DNA from: an uncultured Clostridia bacterium
GTDB taxonomy: Bacteria > Bacillota > Clostridia > Lachnospirales > CAMZNU01
Direction: 5' to 3'
NCBI GenBank assembly: GCA_947313885.1
Contig: CAMZNU010000010.1
Span: forward strand, 16,330 to 80,329
DNA: 64,000 bases
Shown: piece after piece, positions 45,323 through 56,440 of the stretch
Numbering within the stretch: the first letter of the stretch is position 1
Layout: the number at the start of each line of letters is the position of its first letter
Made by a program: the position numbers and the translations under genes
Notes under the pieces: generated by a model
The model's input: only the letters and a program-made list of their open reading frames with translations
The model's database searches: none
What the model was told of the DNA's origin: nothing

Positions 45323-46504
45323 ATGAAGTTTAAAAGAGTACATTTAATAGTTATGGATTCAGTTGGAGTCGGAGAATTACCAGATGCAAAAGATTATGGT
45401 GATAGAGGTAGCAATACTATAGGAAATATTAGTAGAGTTACAAAAGGAATGAAAATACCGATGCTAGAAAAACTAGGAATAGGAAACTTAACAGAAATAG
45501 AAGGAGTAAAAAAGGTAAAAAACTTTAAAGGTTATAGCTGTAAACTTGGTGAAATGTCAATAGGTAAGGACACGATGACAGGACATTGGGAAATGGTTGG
45601 TTTAAAAGTAGTAGAGCCTTTTCAAACTTTTACAGATACAGGATTTCCAAAAGAGTTGTTAGATGAACTTGCAAAAAGAAGTGGAAGAAACATAGTAGGG
45701 AACAAATCGGCATCAGGAACAGAAATATTAGATGAACTAGGAGAACATCAGATGAATACAGGAGATTTAATAGTGTATACATCGGCGGACTCTGTATTAC
45801 AAATAGCGGCTCATGAAGAAATAATACCGATTAAAGAGTTGTGGTCAATTTGCGAGATGGCAAGAGATATAACGATGAAAGAAGAATGGAAAGTAGGAAG
45901 AATAATAGCAAGACCGTATGTAGGAAGTGGTAAAGGTAAATTTACCAGAACGTCAAATAGACACGATTATGCATTAAAGCCATTTGGAAGAACAACATTA
46001 GATGAATTAAAAGATGGTGGATTAGAAGTAGTATCGATAGGTAAAATAAATGATATTTTTGATACAGAAGGAATAACAAGAGCTATAAGAACAGTATCAA
46101 ATAAAAATGGTATGGATGAAATAATAAAAATTTTAGAAGAAGATTTTAAAGGGTTAGTATTTTTAAATTTAGTAGATTTTGATGCATTATATGGTCACAG
46201 AAGAGATCCGAAAGGTTACAGAAATGAAATTGAAGCTTTTGATAAGCAACTAGGTGAGTTTATAAAAAAGATGCCAGAAGAAGATTTATTGTTAGTGACG
46301 GCAGATCATGGGACAGATCCAACACAACCGGGAAGTGATCATACGAGAGAATATGTACCGTTATTAATGTATAGCAAACAATTTAAATTAGGTAAAATAT
46401 TAGAAGTAGGAGATACATTTGCAAATATAGGAGCGACAATAGCAGATAACTTCGGAGTTAAGAAACCAAGTATAGGGAAATCATATATGAATATATTTAA
46501 ATAG
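45323..46504 (+). CDS. deoB: phosphopentomutase
   Basis: DeoB interconverts (deoxy)ribose-1-phosphate and -5-phosphate. The 393-residue alkaline-phosphatase-fold enzyme has metal-site motifs [23 protein letters not shown] and [18 protein letters not shown]. The length is normal. It heads the nucleoside transport and salvage run. Confidence 0.96.
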   Translation: MKFKRVHLIVMDSVGVGELPDAKDYGDRGSNTIGNISRVTKGMKIPMLEKLGIGNLTEIEGVKKVKNFKGYSCKLGEMSIGKDTMTGHWEMVGLKVVEPFQTFTDTGFPKELLDELAKRSGRNIVGNKSASGTEILDELGEHQMNTGDLIVYTSADSVLQIAAHEEIIPIKELWSICEMARDITMKEEWKVGRIIARPYVGSGKGKFTRTSNRHDYALKPFGRTTLDELKDGGLEVVSIGKINDIFDTEGITRAIRTVSNKNGMDEIIKILEEDFKGLVFLNLVDFDALYGHRRDPKGYRNEIEAFDKQLGEFIKKMPEEDLLLVTADHGTDPTQPGSDHTREYVPLLMYSKQFKLGKILEVGDTFANIGATIADNFGVKKPSIGKSYMNIFK

Positions 46505-46518
46505 AAAGGATTATGACA

Positions 46519-48036
46519 ATGGGATATGCGATAGAAATGTTAAATATAACAAAAGAGTTTCCAGGAATAAAGGCAAATGATGATATAACTTTAAAGTTAA
46601 AAAAAGGGACGATACATGCGTTGTTGGGGGAAAATGGAGCGGGTAAATCTACTTTAATGAGTGTGTTATTTGGATTATACCAACCAGAAAAAGGGGTAAT
46701 AAAAGTTGATGGTAAAGAAGTTAAAATATCAAATCCAAATGTAGCGACAGAACTTAAAATAGGTATGGTGCATCAGCATTTTAAATTAGTAGAATGTTTT
46801 ACAGTAATAGAAAATATAGTGTTAGGAGTCGAGCCAAAAGGTAAATTTGGCAAAACGGATTATAAAAAAGCGGAAGAAAAGATAATAGAAATATCAGAAA
46901 AATATGGGTTAGCTGTAGAATTACATAAAAAAATATCAGAGTTAACAGTAGGGGCGCAACAAAAAGTAGAAATATTAAAAATGTTATATAGAGAAGCGAC
47001 GACATTAATATTTGATGAGCCAACGGCTGTGTTAACACCCCAAGAAATAAAAGGGCTATTAGAAGTTATGAGAAATTTAACGTGTGAAGGGAAATCAATA
47101 GTAATAATAACCCACAAGTTAGATGAGATTAAAGAAATAGCATCAGAGTGTACTATAATAAGAAAAGGAAAAGGAATAGAGACGGTAAATGTTGCAGAAA
47201 AAACTGTGCAGGAATTAGCGGATCTAATGGTAGGACGAGCGGTATCTTTTAAAACGGAAAAGCAAGAAGCAGATCCGAAAGAAGTTGTCTTAAGAGTTGA
47301 AAAATTAAATATGAAAAATAAAATAGGTGTTGAAAAATTAAAAAATGTATCATTTGAAGTTAGAAGCGGAGAAATAGTAGGGATAGCAGGTATAGAAGGA
47401 AATGGACAAACGGAACTTATAAATGCAATAACAGGACTTGAAAATAAATTTGATGGAAAAGTAATATTAAACGGAAAAGATATTACTAAATCTAGCATTA
47501 GAGAAAAAACGCTAAGTGGAATCGGACATATACCAGAAGATAGACATAAACATGGATTAGTTTTAGATTACACATTAGAAGAAAACTTAATTTTACAAAC
47601 TTATTTCACAGAAGAGTTTAGTAAAAATGGATTTATTAAAAAGAGTAAAGTGTCAGAGCAAAGTGATGAATTAATAAAAAGGTTTGATATACGTGCAGGT
47701 AAAGAAGGAAAAACAATAGCTAGAAGTATGTCAGGTGGAAATCAACAAAAATCGATAATAGCAAGAGAGATGAAAAGAGAGCCGAATTTATTATTAGCGG
47801 CACAGCCGACAAGAGGGTTAGATGTAGGAGCTATTGAATTTATACATAAAGAGTTATTAAAAACTAGAGATAGCGGTAAAGGTGTTTTATTAATTTCGTT
47901 AGAACTGGATGAAATTTTGAATATATCGGATAGAGTGTTGGTGTTATTCGAAGGAAGTGTAGTAGCGGAACTGGAAACAAAGAACACAAATAAAGAAGAA
48001 ATAGGGCTGTATATGGCAGGCTCTAGAAAGGAATAA
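46519..48036 (+). CDS. nucleoside ABC transporter ATPase (duplicated ABC domains)
   Basis: This protein of about 505 residues has two ABC cassettes. The first has Walker A GENGAGKST and LIFDEPTAVLTPQE; the second has a degenerate A loop GIEGNGQTEL, signature MSGGNQQK, and LLAAQPTRGLDVGA. This is the RbsA/YufO type used by BMP-family nucleoside importers. ATG 46519 is favoured over 46513 since AAAGGA is then 8 nt away. The two permease genes follow. Confidence 0.94.
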   Translation: MGYAIEMLNITKEFPGIKANDDITLKLKKGTIHALLGENGAGKSTLMSVLFGLYQPEKGVIKVDGKEVKISNPNVATELKIGMVHQHFKLVECFTVIENIVLGVEPKGKFGKTDYKKAEEKIIEISEKYGLAVELHKKISELTVGAQQKVEILKMLYREATTLIFDEPTAVLTPQEIKGLLEVMRNLTCEGKSIVIITHKLDEIKEIASECTIIRKGKGIETVNVAEKTVQELADLMVGRAVSFKTEKQEADPKEVVLRVEKLNMKNKIGVEKLKNVSFEVRSGEIVGIAGIEGNGQTELINAITGLENKFDGKVILNGKDITKSSIREKTLSGIGHIPEDRHKHGLVLDYTLEENLILQTYFTEEFSKNGFIKKSKVSEQSDELIKRFDIRAGKEGKTIARSMSGGNQQKSIIAREMKREPNLLLAAQPTRGLDVGAIEFIHKELLKTRDSGKGVLLISLELDEILNISDRVLVLFEGSVVAELETKNTNKEEIGLYMAGSRKE

Positions 48037-48039
48037 CTT

Positions 48040-49110
48040 ATGAGTGAGGATAGTATAAAAAGAATATCGCCATTAATATCTATAATATTAGGGTTATTAT
48101 TAGGTTATTTACTTTTATTATTAGTAGGATATGATGGTAATAGTGGTTTCAAATATTTATTTCAAGGTGGAATAAAAGGAATAACAGAAGGTAAATATAG
48201 AAGGATCGGAGACACTTTAGCACAGATGACACCGTTGATGTTAACAGGTGCATCTGTAGCCTTTGCATTTAGGACAGGATTATTTAACATAGGTGCAAGT
48301 GGACAAATGTTATTTGGAGGATTTGTTGCTGTATTAGTTGGGATAACAGTGGATTTGCCACCTGTAATATTACCGTTGGTAGCAACATTATTAGCTGGTG
48401 TAGCAGGAGGGTTATACGGGTTTTTACCAGGGTATTTAAAAGCTAAATACAATATACATGAAGTAGTTATAGGTATAATGATGAATTATGTATCTGTGTA
48501 TTTAGTACAGTACTTAGTAAAAATATTAATACCGGGGAAATATGTTATAGAATCAGCACACATTCCAAAAGAGGCCTCTTTAAAAATGTCGTTCATAAGC
48601 AATATATTTAGAGGTTCACCATTAAATGCAGGTTTTTTTGTAGGAGTTATAGCGTTAATAGTTATTTATGTAATATTGGAAAAAACGACATTTGGATTTG
48701 AATTAAAAGCAGTTGGATTTAATAAAGATGCGGCAAAATATTCGGGGATGAAAGTTAACAAAAATATAATATATTCAATGATGATATCAGGATGTTTAGC
48801 AGGGCTTGCAGGAGCTACTTTTTACATAGGATATACAAACCATATAAAACTTGGAACAGTACCAACATTAGGATTTGATGGTATAGCTGTTTCTTTATTA
48901 GGTAAAAACTCACCGATAGGAATATTTTTCTCATCATTCTTATTTGGATACTTAAAAAATGGTGGTAGTTTTATGGCGAGTTCTACAGACATACCAAGGG
49001 AACTAGTAGATATAGTAATAGCTATAATAATTTACTTTTCAGCGATTTCATTTGTAATAGAAAAGTTTTTAAATAAACTTTTAGTTAAAATGAAAAAGGA
49101 GGGTAAATAA
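48040..49110 (+). CDS. nucleoside ABC transporter permease 1
   Basis: The 356-residue permease has about nine hydrophobic segments and the family motif FNIGASGQMLFGG. Later come SGCLAGLAGATFYIGY and GFDGIAVSLLGKNSP. It belongs to the YufP-type branched permease group. The last base overlaps the next permease start. Confidence 0.94.
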   Translation: MSEDSIKRISPLISIILGLLLGYLLLLLVGYDGNSGFKYLFQGGIKGITEGKYRRIGDTLAQMTPLMLTGASVAFAFRTGLFNIGASGQMLFGGFVAVLVGITVDLPPVILPLVATLLAGVAGGLYGFLPGYLKAKYNIHEVVIGIMMNYVSVYLVQYLVKILIPGKYVIESAHIPKEASLKMSFISNIFRGSPLNAGFFVGVIALIVIYVILEKTTFGFELKAVGFNKDAAKYSGMKVNKNIIYSMMISGCLAGLAGATFYIGYTNHIKLGTVPTLGFDGIAVSLLGKNSPIGIFFSSFLFGYLKNGGSFMASSTDIPRELVDIVIAIIIYFSAISFVIEKFLNKLLVKMKKEGK

Positions 49111-50066
49111 TGTTAAAAATAATAATTGATGTAATGCCTTATGCAATAATGGTAATGATTCCAATGTTTATAACAGCATTAGGGGGATTAGTTAGTGAAA
49201 GAAGCGGTATTGTAAACATAGCATTAGAGGGAATGATGGTAGTAGGTGGATTTACAAGTACTATGTTTGTATATTACTATGAGCCGATTTTAGGTAATAC
49301 GATGGCTATATGGTTATCATTAATTTTAGCGGGTGTAGTAACAGGATCCTTTGCAATGATACATGGTTATGCAAGTATAACGTTAAATGCAGATCAAGTA
49401 ATATCGGCTACAGCGTTAAATATAGTAGCACCAGCTATAACAATATTTTTAGCAAGAAAGATGACAGGAAGTCAAAATGTAAATTTACAAACAGGAGTAC
49501 CAAGAATAGATGTACCAATATTAAGCGATATACCAGTTATAGGACCTATGTTTTTCAAAAGTTTTTATATGAGTACAGTAGTAGTATTGCTAATAGGATT
49601 AGCCGTATGGTATGTAATATTCAAAACTAAATTCGGGTTAAGATTACGAGCTTGTGGAGAAAATCCACATTCAGCAGATTCTAATGGTATAAATGTTTTT
49701 AAAATGAGATATATTGCAGTATTTATTTCAGGAGCATTATCAGGTATAGGGGGAGCAGTATTTATATTGACAGTATCAAAAGAATTTAGCGGTACAGTTG
49801 CAGGGTTAGGATTTTTATCATTAGGTGCATTAATATTTGGTAAGTGGAAAGTATCAAATGTACTTTATGCAACATTTTTCTTTGGTTTTATGAAAACATT
49901 AGGAAATGTAGCGAGTGTAAATAAAGATTTACGTTCATTAGGGTTACCAATGGAGTTATATAATGTATTACCATATGCTATGACAATATTAGCTTTAGTA
50001 TTATTTAGTAAAAACACAGTAGGACCAAAAGCGGCAGGACAACCGTATGATAAAGGGAAAAGGTAG
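49110..50066 (+). CDS. nucleoside ABC transporter permease 2
   Basis: The 318-residue permease has [29 protein letters not shown] and [14 protein letters not shown], typical of the YufQ-like partner. It overlaps the previous gene by one base. Together with the ATPase and the BMP lipoprotein it forms a nucleoside importer. Confidence 0.94.
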   Translation: MLKIIIDVMPYAIMVMIPMFITALGGLVSERSGIVNIALEGMMVVGGFTSTMFVYYYEPILGNTMAIWLSLILAGVVTGSFAMIHGYASITLNADQVISATALNIVAPAITIFLARKMTGSQNVNLQTGVPRIDVPILSDIPVIGPMFFKSFYMSTVVVLLIGLAVWYVIFKTKFGLRLRACGENPHSADSNGINVFKMRYIAVFISGALSGIGGAVFILTVSKEFSGTVAGLGFLSLGALIFGKWKVSNVLYATFFFGFMKTLGNVASVNKDLRSLGLPMELYNVLPYAMTILALVLFSKNTVGPKAAGQPYDKGKR

Positions 50067-50076
50067 AGGAGAAAAA

Positions 50077-50733
50077 ATGAATAAATTAGTAGACCATACA
50101 TTATTAAAGCAAGATGGAGTAGAAAGTGAAATAATAAAATTATGTAATGAGGCAAAAGAACATAATTTCAAATCGGTATGTGTAAATCCAACATGGGTAA
50201 AAAAATGTAGTGAATTATTAAAAGGAACAGAAGTTTTAGTATGTACAGTAATAGGTTTTCCGTTAGGAGCAAGTACAAAAGAAGTAAAAGGATTTGAGAC
50301 TAAAGATGCTGTATCAAATGGTGCAGGTGAAATAGATATGGTAATGAATGTAGGTAAATTAAAAAATGGACAATTTGACTATGTGTATGAAGATATAAAA
50401 AGTGTAGTAAATAATGCAGGAGGTAAAACGGTAAAAGTTATAATAGAAACATGCTTACTAACAGAAGCGGAAAAAATAAAAGCTTGTGAAATATCACTTT
50501 TAGCAGGAGCAAACTTTGTAAAAACATCTACAGGATTTTCAACAGGTGGAGCGACAGTAGAAGATGTTAAATTAATGAAGAAAGTAGTAGGAGATAAATT
50601 AGAAGTTAAAGCATCGGGTGGAGTAAGAACACCAGAAGATTTAAAAAATATGATAGAAGCAGGGGCTACAAGAATAGGAACGTCAAGTGGAATTAAATTA
50701 TTAAAAGGTGAAAATTCAAATACAAACTATTAG
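50077..50733 (+). CDS. deoC: deoxyribose-phosphate aldolase
   Basis: DeoC splits deoxyribose-5-phosphate into acetaldehyde and glyceraldehyde-3-phosphate. From ATG 50077 (GAGGAG just upstream; a start at 50047 would overlap the permease) the protein has 218 residues. It starts [14 protein letters not shown]. The Schiff-base lysine is in [16 protein letters not shown], and [11 protein letters not shown] follows. Confidence 0.96.
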   Translation: MNKLVDHTLLKQDGVESEIIKLCNEAKEHNFKSVCVNPTWVKKCSELLKGTEVLVCTVIGFPLGASTKEVKGFETKDAVSNGAGEIDMVMNVGKLKNGQFDYVYEDIKSVVNNAGGKTVKVIIETCLLTEAEKIKACEISLLAGANFVKTSTGFSTGGATVEDVKLMKKVVGDKLEVKASGGVRTPEDLKNMIEAGATRIGTSSGIKLLKGENSNTNY

Positions 50734-50745
50734 GAGGAAAAAAAT

Positions 50746-51450
50746 ATGAAAGCTACAGCGCATATTGAAGTGTCAGAAAAAGGTGTAATAGCAGAAACGA
50801 TTTTATTGCCAGGAGATCCATTAAGAGCTAAATTTATAGCGGATACATTTTTAAAAGATGTGGTGCAGTTTAACGGTGTAAGAAATATGTTTGGATATAC
50901 AGGAACTTATAAAGGTAAAAAAATATCAGTAATGGGGACAGGAATGGGAATGGCATCAATAGGAATTTATTCATATGAATTAATACATACATATGGGTGT
51001 AAAAATTTAATACGAATAGGATCAGCAGGCTCATTTCAAGAAAATATAAAATTATATGACATAGTAATAGGTATGAGCGCATCGACAGATTCAAATTTTG
51101 CAAGTCAATATAATTTGCCAGGAACGTATGCACCAACGGCATCATATGAATTATTTAATAGAGCATTAGAATCGGCTAAAAAATTAAATTATAAAGTTAC
51201 GGCAGGAAATATATTATCATCAGATATTTTTTATAATGATGAGATAGATAGTTGGAAAAAGTGGCAAAAGATGGGCGTAATGTGTGTAGAAATGGAAGCG
51301 GCAGCGTTATATATGAATGCAGCAAGAGCGGGAGTAAATGCTTTATGTATATTAACAATTTCAGATTCGTTAGTAACTCATGAAGTTACATCATCTAAAG
51401 AAAGACAGACAGCGTTTACAAAAATGATGGAAATAGCATTAGAACTTTAA
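50746..51450 (+). CDS. deoD: purine-nucleoside phosphorylase (DeoD type)
   Basis: The 234-residue enzyme has LPGDPLRAKFIAD, GTGMGMASIGIYSYEL, RIGSAGSFQ, VEMEAAALY and the catalytic Asp in TISDSLVTHE. It phosphorolyses purine (deoxy)nucleosides to bases and pentose-1-phosphate, feeding DeoB. AGGAGG lies 7-8 nt before the start. Confidence 0.96.
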   Translation: MKATAHIEVSEKGVIAETILLPGDPLRAKFIADTFLKDVVQFNGVRNMFGYTGTYKGKKISVMGTGMGMASIGIYSYELIHTYGCKNLIRIGSAGSFQENIKLYDIVIGMSASTDSNFASQYNLPGTYAPTASYELFNRALESAKKLNYKVTAGNILSSDIFYNDEIDSWKKWQKMGVMCVEMEAAALYMNAARAGVNALCILTISDSLVTHEVTSSKERQTAFTKMMEIALEL

Positions 51451-51503
51451 AATAATATAAAAGGGTATATTAAATAATGAATAAAAAAATATAAAAAATA
51501 TTC

Positions 51504-51532
51504 TTTACAAATTAATAATAATAGTATACAAT
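51504..51532 (+). promoter_or_regulatory. promoter of the BMP lipoprotein gene
   Basis: TTTACA at 51504-51509, 17-bp spacer, TACAAT at 51527-51532. The binding protein may therefore be made at higher level than the upstream operon. Confidence 0.6.
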
Positions 51533-51560
51533 TTCAATATTAAAAAAAGGAGGATTTACA

Positions 51561-52736
51561 ATGAAAAAATTTATTACATTATTTGCAATGGCAACATTAT
51601 CAACAGTATTATTAGCAAGCTGTAGCTCTAAAGATGAGGTTGTAAAAGAGGATAAAATAGCATCAGATGAAAAAGTAAAAGACAAGGATGAAAATAAAGA
51701 TAAAGAAAAAACTTTAAAAGTAGCAATGGTTACAGATTCAGGAACAATAGATGATAAATCATTTAATCAAGGTACTTGGGAAGGTATAAAAAAATATGAA
51801 GCAGATCATAATATAGAGACACAATATTTAAAACCAGAAGGTGAAACGACACAACATTACATGAGTGCAATACATAATTTGGTAGACTCAGGGTATGAAA
51901 TGATAATTACACCAGGATATAAATTTGAAGAAGCTATATATGAAGCACAAGAAATATATCCAGATATAAAATTTACAATAATAGATGGTAATCCACATGC
52001 TGGAGATTACGTACCAGATATTGCTGAGAATACAAGTTCAATATTTTATTCAGAGCATGAAGCAGGATTTTATGCAGGGATAGTAAGTGCATTAGAATCA
52101 AATACAAGAAGTTTAGCATTTATAGGTGGTATGGAAATGCCAGCAGTGCAAAAATTCGGTTGGGGATTCACAGCAGGAGCAGCTTATGCAAATGAAGTTT
52201 ATGGAACAGCGGCAAAAGTTACGGATTATATATATGAAGGATCATATGATAACGTAGCAGGTGGAAAAACTTTAGCAGCATCATTATATGATAGTGGAGT
52301 AGATATTATATTTACAGCAGCAGGTGGAGTTGGAGTTGGAGTTATCGATGAAGGAAAAACAAGACGTGCATCAGGAAATGATATATGGGTAGTTGGAGTA
52401 GATATAGATCAATTTGAAGATGGTAAATATAACAATGAAGATTCTGTAATATTAACATCAGCAGTAAAAGAATTAGGAAACTCAGCATATGATTCAATCG
52501 ATTCTGTAATAAATGGAACGTTTGAAGGTGGTAAATCATTAATATTTGATTCAAAAAATAACGGTGTTGGACTTAGTTCGTCAGATGAATACTTAAGTGA
52601 AAAAACAAAGGAAGCTTATGAAGTAGCATTTGAAAAAGTTACAAATGGTACAATAGTAGTTCCATCTAGTGTATATGAACTAGAAGCATTTTTAGAAGAC
52701 CACGGATATACTACGCCAAGTGGTGTTGAGTATTAA
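51561..52736 (+). CDS. BMP-family nucleoside-binding lipoprotein
   Basis: The 391-residue protein has a lipoprotein signal ending VLLASC, a charged linker (residues 24-50), and a BMP/PnrA-like binding domain with DSGTIDDKSFNQGTWEGI and IFTAAGGVGVGVIDE. It is the receptor for the ABC genes at 46519-50066. AGGAGG precedes the ATG. Confidence 0.95.
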   Translation: MKKFITLFAMATLSTVLLASCSSKDEVVKEDKIASDEKVKDKDENKDKEKTLKVAMVTDSGTIDDKSFNQGTWEGIKKYEADHNIETQYLKPEGETTQHYMSAIHNLVDSGYEMIITPGYKFEEAIYEAQEIYPDIKFTIIDGNPHAGDYVPDIAENTSSIFYSEHEAGFYAGIVSALESNTRSLAFIGGMEMPAVQKFGWGFTAGAAYANEVYGTAAKVTDYIYEGSYDNVAGGKTLAASLYDSGVDIIFTAAGGVGVGVIDEGKTRRASGNDIWVVGVDIDQFEDGKYNNEDSVILTSAVKELGNSAYDSIDSVINGTFEGGKSLIFDSKNNGVGLSSSDEYLSEKTKEAYEVAFEKVTNGTIVVPSSVYELEAFLEDHGYTTPSGVEY

Positions 52737-52757
52737 AAATTAATATAAAACAAATTT

Positions 52758-52792
52758 AAAATGGTCATTAGAATTAATCTAATGACCATTTT
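52758..52792 (+). terminator. hairpin after the BMP lipoprotein gene
   Basis: AAAATGGTCATTAGA pairs perfectly with TCTAATGACCATTTT. The T tract is short, so termination may be partial. Confidence 0.7.
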
Positions 52793-52816
52793 ACTTATAA
52801 AAAATGGGGGTAAAAT

Positions 52817-54118
52817 ATGAGGATAGTAGATTTAATAGCGAAGAAAAGAGACAATAAAATATTAACAAAAGATGAAATTGATTGGATGATAAAAAATTAT
52901 ACAGGTGGCATAATAAAAGATTATCAAATGTCAGCTATGCTAATGGCTATATACTTAAATAACATGACAAAAGAGGAAAGTGTAAATTTAACTATGGCGA
53001 TAGTGGATAGTGGAGAAATAATAGATTTAACTGGAATAAAAGGAATAAAAGTAGATAAACATTCAACAGGTGGCGTAGGAGATAAAACAACAATAGTGCT
53101 AGCACCATTAGTAGCGTCACTAGGAATTCCAGTTGCAAAGATGAGCGGAAGAGGATTAGGACATACAGGTGGTACAGTAGATAAGTTAGAGGCGATAGAA
53201 GGATTCAAAACGGAACTACCATTAGAAAAATTTACAGAGCAAGTAAATGAATATAAAATAGCGGTAGCGGGACAAACGGCAAACTTAGCACCAGCAGATA
53301 AAAAATTATATGCATTAAGAGATGTAACGGCAACAGTTAGTAGTATACCGTTAATAGCATCATCAATAATGTCTAAAAAAATAGCATCAGGATCTAACGC
53401 TATAGTATTAGATGTGAAAGTTGGCAATGGTGCTTTTATGAAAACGATAGACGAGGCAAAGAAGTTAGCAAGAGCAATGGTAGATATAGGTAACGGTGCG
53501 GGAAGAAAGACAACAGCATTAATAACAGGAATGACAGAGCCGTTAGGGTATGCGGTAGGTAATACATTAGAAATAATAGAATCAATAGAGATGTTAAAAG
53601 GGAATGGTCCAAAAGATTTAATTGAGTTAGTACTGGAATTAGGAAGCCATATGGTAGTAAATGCGGGGTTTAGTAGCACGTATGAAGAGGCAAAAGGGCT
53701 ATTAAAAGAAAACATAGAAAATGGAAAAGGGTTAGAAATGTTTAAAACGTTTGTAAAAATACAAGGTGGAGATGAAAAAATAGTAGATGACTATAGTTTA
53801 TTAGGAGAATCAAAAGAGATTATAGAAGTAATAAGTAAAGAAGATGGATATATAAAAAGTATAGAAGCGGAAAAAATAGGAATATGTGCTATGAAATTAG
53901 GAGCAGGTAGAGAAACAAAAGAAGATAAAATAGATATGACAGTAGGAATAAAATTAAAGAAAAAGCAAAGTGATGCGGTAAAAAAAGGAGAAGTATTAGC
54001 ATATATGTATGTTAATAATGATAAATATAAAGATATACATGAAGATGTAGTAAATAGTTTTAATATAGTGAAAGAAAAATGTGAAAAAGAAAAATTAATA
54101 TACGACACAATAGAATAG
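52817..54118 (+). CDS. pdp: pyrimidine-nucleoside phosphorylase
   Basis: The 433-residue enzyme has KHSTGGVGDKTTIVLAPLVA, KMSGRGLGHTGGTVDKLEA and VKVGNGAFMKT, as in pyrimidine/thymidine phosphorylases. It splits pyrimidine nucleosides with phosphate, completing the salvage set with deoB, deoC and deoD. The choice between Pdp and DeoA specificity is not settled by sequence alone. It is 8 nt from gshF. Confidence 0.93.
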   Translation: MRIVDLIAKKRDNKILTKDEIDWMIKNYTGGIIKDYQMSAMLMAIYLNNMTKEESVNLTMAIVDSGEIIDLTGIKGIKVDKHSTGGVGDKTTIVLAPLVASLGIPVAKMSGRGLGHTGGTVDKLEAIEGFKTELPLEKFTEQVNEYKIAVAGQTANLAPADKKLYALRDVTATVSSIPLIASSIMSKKIASGSNAIVLDVKVGNGAFMKTIDEAKKLARAMVDIGNGAGRKTTALITGMTEPLGYAVGNTLEIIESIEMLKGNGPKDLIELVLELGSHMVVNAGFSSTYEEAKGLLKENIENGKGLEMFKTFVKIQGGDEKIVDDYSLLGESKEIIEVISKEDGYIKSIEAEKIGICAMKLGAGRETKEDKIDMTVGIKLKKKQSDAVKKGEVLAYMYVNNDKYKDIHEDVVNSFNIVKEKCEKEKLIYDTIE

Positions 54119-54126
54119 GAGAGAAG

Positions 54127-56382
54127 ATGAAAAATAGAATAGATGAAAATATATTAATGATATTTAAAAAGTATAGTGACGAAGGAAATATAAAAAGTAA
54201 TTTAGAAGTTGGGCTAGAGAGAGAAAGTTTACGAGTACAAAACAATAAAGTAAGTGAAAAAAACCACCCAAATATATTAGAACCAAAAGAAGAACATAAA
54301 TATATAACTGTAGATTATGCGGAAGGTCAAGTAGAGTTTATAACCCCTGTATTTAACGATAGTAAAAAAATAATAAATTTCATGGAAAATTTATATGATA
54401 TATATGCAAATGAGATAGGTGACGATTTAATTTGGCCATACTCTATGCCTTGTGATATTAGTGAACTTGAGAATATAAAAGAAGCGCAGTTTACGAAAAG
54501 TAAAAGAAACGAAGAAGCTATAAAATACAGAGAATTTTTGACAAAAAAGTATGGAAAAAAAGTACAGCTAATTAGTGGAATACATTTTAACTTTTCTTTT
54601 AGTATTTCGATGTTAAAAGATATGTACGAATTAACGGACAAAGAAAAATCATTTGAAACTTTTAGTGATGATTTATATTTAAAGGTAGCAAGAAGCTATG
54701 AAAGTTTAAAACATATAATAGTAATGTTATTTGGTGCAACGCCAATAGTAGATAAAAGTTTTAGAAATATAGAAAATGGAATATCAATAAGAAATAGTAA
54801 ATATGGGTATAGAAATACAAAAAGTTTAAAATTAGACTATTCTTCAAAAGATAATTTTGTAAAATCTTTAAAAAATGGAATTAAAGAAGGAATAATAGAT
54901 AGTGAAAGAGAAAATTACAGTAGTATAAGATTAAAAACATCTACAAATGAAGTAATTAAAAATTTAAAAGAAGAAAGAATAAAGTATATAGAAATAAGAA
55001 ACATAGATATAAACCCATATGACAAACTAGGAATAAATGAAGAAACGATAGAATTTATAAAAATATTTTTGTTATACTGTGCTGTAGATAATGAAAACTA
55101 TGTAAAATGTTATAGTGAAAATAATTGTAGAGAAGAAATAAGTTTAATGGCGGATTTATCAAAAGGGAAAGATGGCGGTGAATGTGGTTATATAAAGTGT
55201 GCTAAAACTATTCTTTTAGAAATGATAAAAGTGTGTAAAGCACTTAATATTAGTCATGCAAGTATAGAGAACCAACTTAAAAAAATAGAAGAAGAAGATA
55301 TACTATATTTAAACATAACAAAGGACATCGAAGAAAAAGGATATTTTAACTTTTTTAACGAGTTAGGATCAAAATATAAAAAAAGTGCTTATAATAATAG
55401 ATTTAAATATGTAGGGTTAGAGGAAATGGAGTTATCTACACAAATATTAATAAAAGAGAGTATAAAGGAAAATATAAATGTAGACATTTTAGATATTGAG
55501 GATAATTTCATTAGGTTAGAAAAAAACGGTAAAGTTGAGTATGTGAAACAGGCTACAAAAACAAGTAAAGATAATTATGTAACAGTGCTAGCAATGGAAA
55601 ATAAAGTAGTTACAAAAATAATATTAGAAGAAAATTTTATAGAGACACCAAAAGGAAAAAACTTTACAGATAAAGAGGAAGCACTTTATTTTGCTAAAAA
55701 ATTAGTTTCAAACTATGTAATAAAGCCAAAAAGTACAAATTTTGGTATAGGTATAAATATATTTAAAGAAGAGCCGGGCAGTAAAACGTTAAAAGAAGCT
55801 ATAGATATTGCATTTGATCATGATAAAACAATATTAATAGAAGAGTATATAGATGGACTGGAATATAGGTTTTTAGTAATAGGTGATGAAGTAGCTGGAG
55901 TACTTCACAGAGTACCAGCTAATGTAACGGGAGACGGTAAGTTATCAATAAAAGAATTAGTAGTAGAAAAAAATAAAAATAGTTTAAGAGGAACAGGATA
56001 TAAAACGCCATTAGAAAAAATAAAAATAGATGGTAATGCTAAAATGTTTTTAAAAGAAAAAGGAATGGATGAAAATTATGTCCCGAAAAAAGGAGAAGTA
56101 GTTTATTTAAGAATAAACAGTAATATTAGTACAGGAGGAGATAGTATAGATTTAACAGATGAAATACACGAGAAGTTTAAGGAAATAGCGGTAAAAGCAT
56201 CGAAGTCAGCAAATGCCGTATTTTGTGGAGTTGATATAATAATAGATGATTATAAAAACCCATATAGTAAATATTCGATAATAGAATTAAATTTCAATCC
56301 AGCTATCCACATACACAGTTATCCGTATAAAGGCAAGGAAAGAGAAATTGCAACGAAAGTGCTAAAAGTTTTAGGGTATTAA
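54127..56382 (+). CDS. gshF: bifunctional glutamate-cysteine ligase/glutathione synthetase
   Basis: The 751-residue fusion makes glutathione. The N-terminal glutamate-cysteine ligase part has LEVGLERESLRVQNN and SGIHFNFSFS. The C-terminal ATP-grasp part (about 490-751) has KPKSTNFGIGI, IEEYIDGLEYRFLVI, HRVPANVTGDG and IELNFNPAIHIHSYP. It is not obviously linked to the nucleoside genes upstream. Glutathione in an anaerobe probably serves redox defence, together with rubrerythrin. Confidence 0.95.
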   Translation: MKNRIDENILMIFKKYSDEGNIKSNLEVGLERESLRVQNNKVSEKNHPNILEPKEEHKYITVDYAEGQVEFITPVFNDSKKIINFMENLYDIYANEIGDDLIWPYSMPCDISELENIKEAQFTKSKRNEEAIKYREFLTKKYGKKVQLISGIHFNFSFSISMLKDMYELTDKEKSFETFSDDLYLKVARSYESLKHIIVMLFGATPIVDKSFRNIENGISIRNSKYGYRNTKSLKLDYSSKDNFVKSLKNGIKEGIIDSERENYSSIRLKTSTNEVIKNLKEERIKYIEIRNIDINPYDKLGINEETIEFIKIFLLYCAVDNENYVKCYSENNCREEISLMADLSKGKDGGECGYIKCAKTILLEMIKVCKALNISHASIENQLKKIEEEDILYLNITKDIEEKGYFNFFNELGSKYKKSAYNNRFKYVGLEEMELSTQILIKESIKENINVDILDIEDNFIRLEKNGKVEYVKQATKTSKDNYVTVLAMENKVVTKIILEENFIETPKGKNFTDKEEALYFAKKLVSNYVIKPKSTNFGIGINIFKEEPGSKTLKEAIDIAFDHDKTILIEEYIDGLEYRFLVIGDEVAGVLHRVPANVTGDGKLSIKELVVEKNKNSLRGTGYKTPLEKIKIDGNAKMFLKEKGMDENYVPKKGEVVYLRINSNISTGGDSIDLTDEIHEKFKEIAVKASKSANAVFCGVDIIIDDYKNPYSKYSIIELNFNPAIHIHSYPYKGKEREIATKVLKVLGY

Positions 56383-56387
56383 AAAAT

Positions 56388-56440
56388 AAAACAAATAAAA
56401 AAGATGACTTTTTTAAAAAGTCATCTTTTTTATTTGTTTT
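56388..56440. terminator. bidirectional terminator
   Basis: Arms 56388-56413 and 56415-56440 form a stem of about 25 bp (AAAGATGACTTTTT core) with A and T tracts. The right arm overlaps the 3' end of the convergent exonuclease gene. Confidence 0.88.

Noticed and set aside
49310..49630. Plus-strand frame inside the second nucleoside permease
   Set aside because: It lies wholly within a conserved permease in another frame and its composition is atypical.
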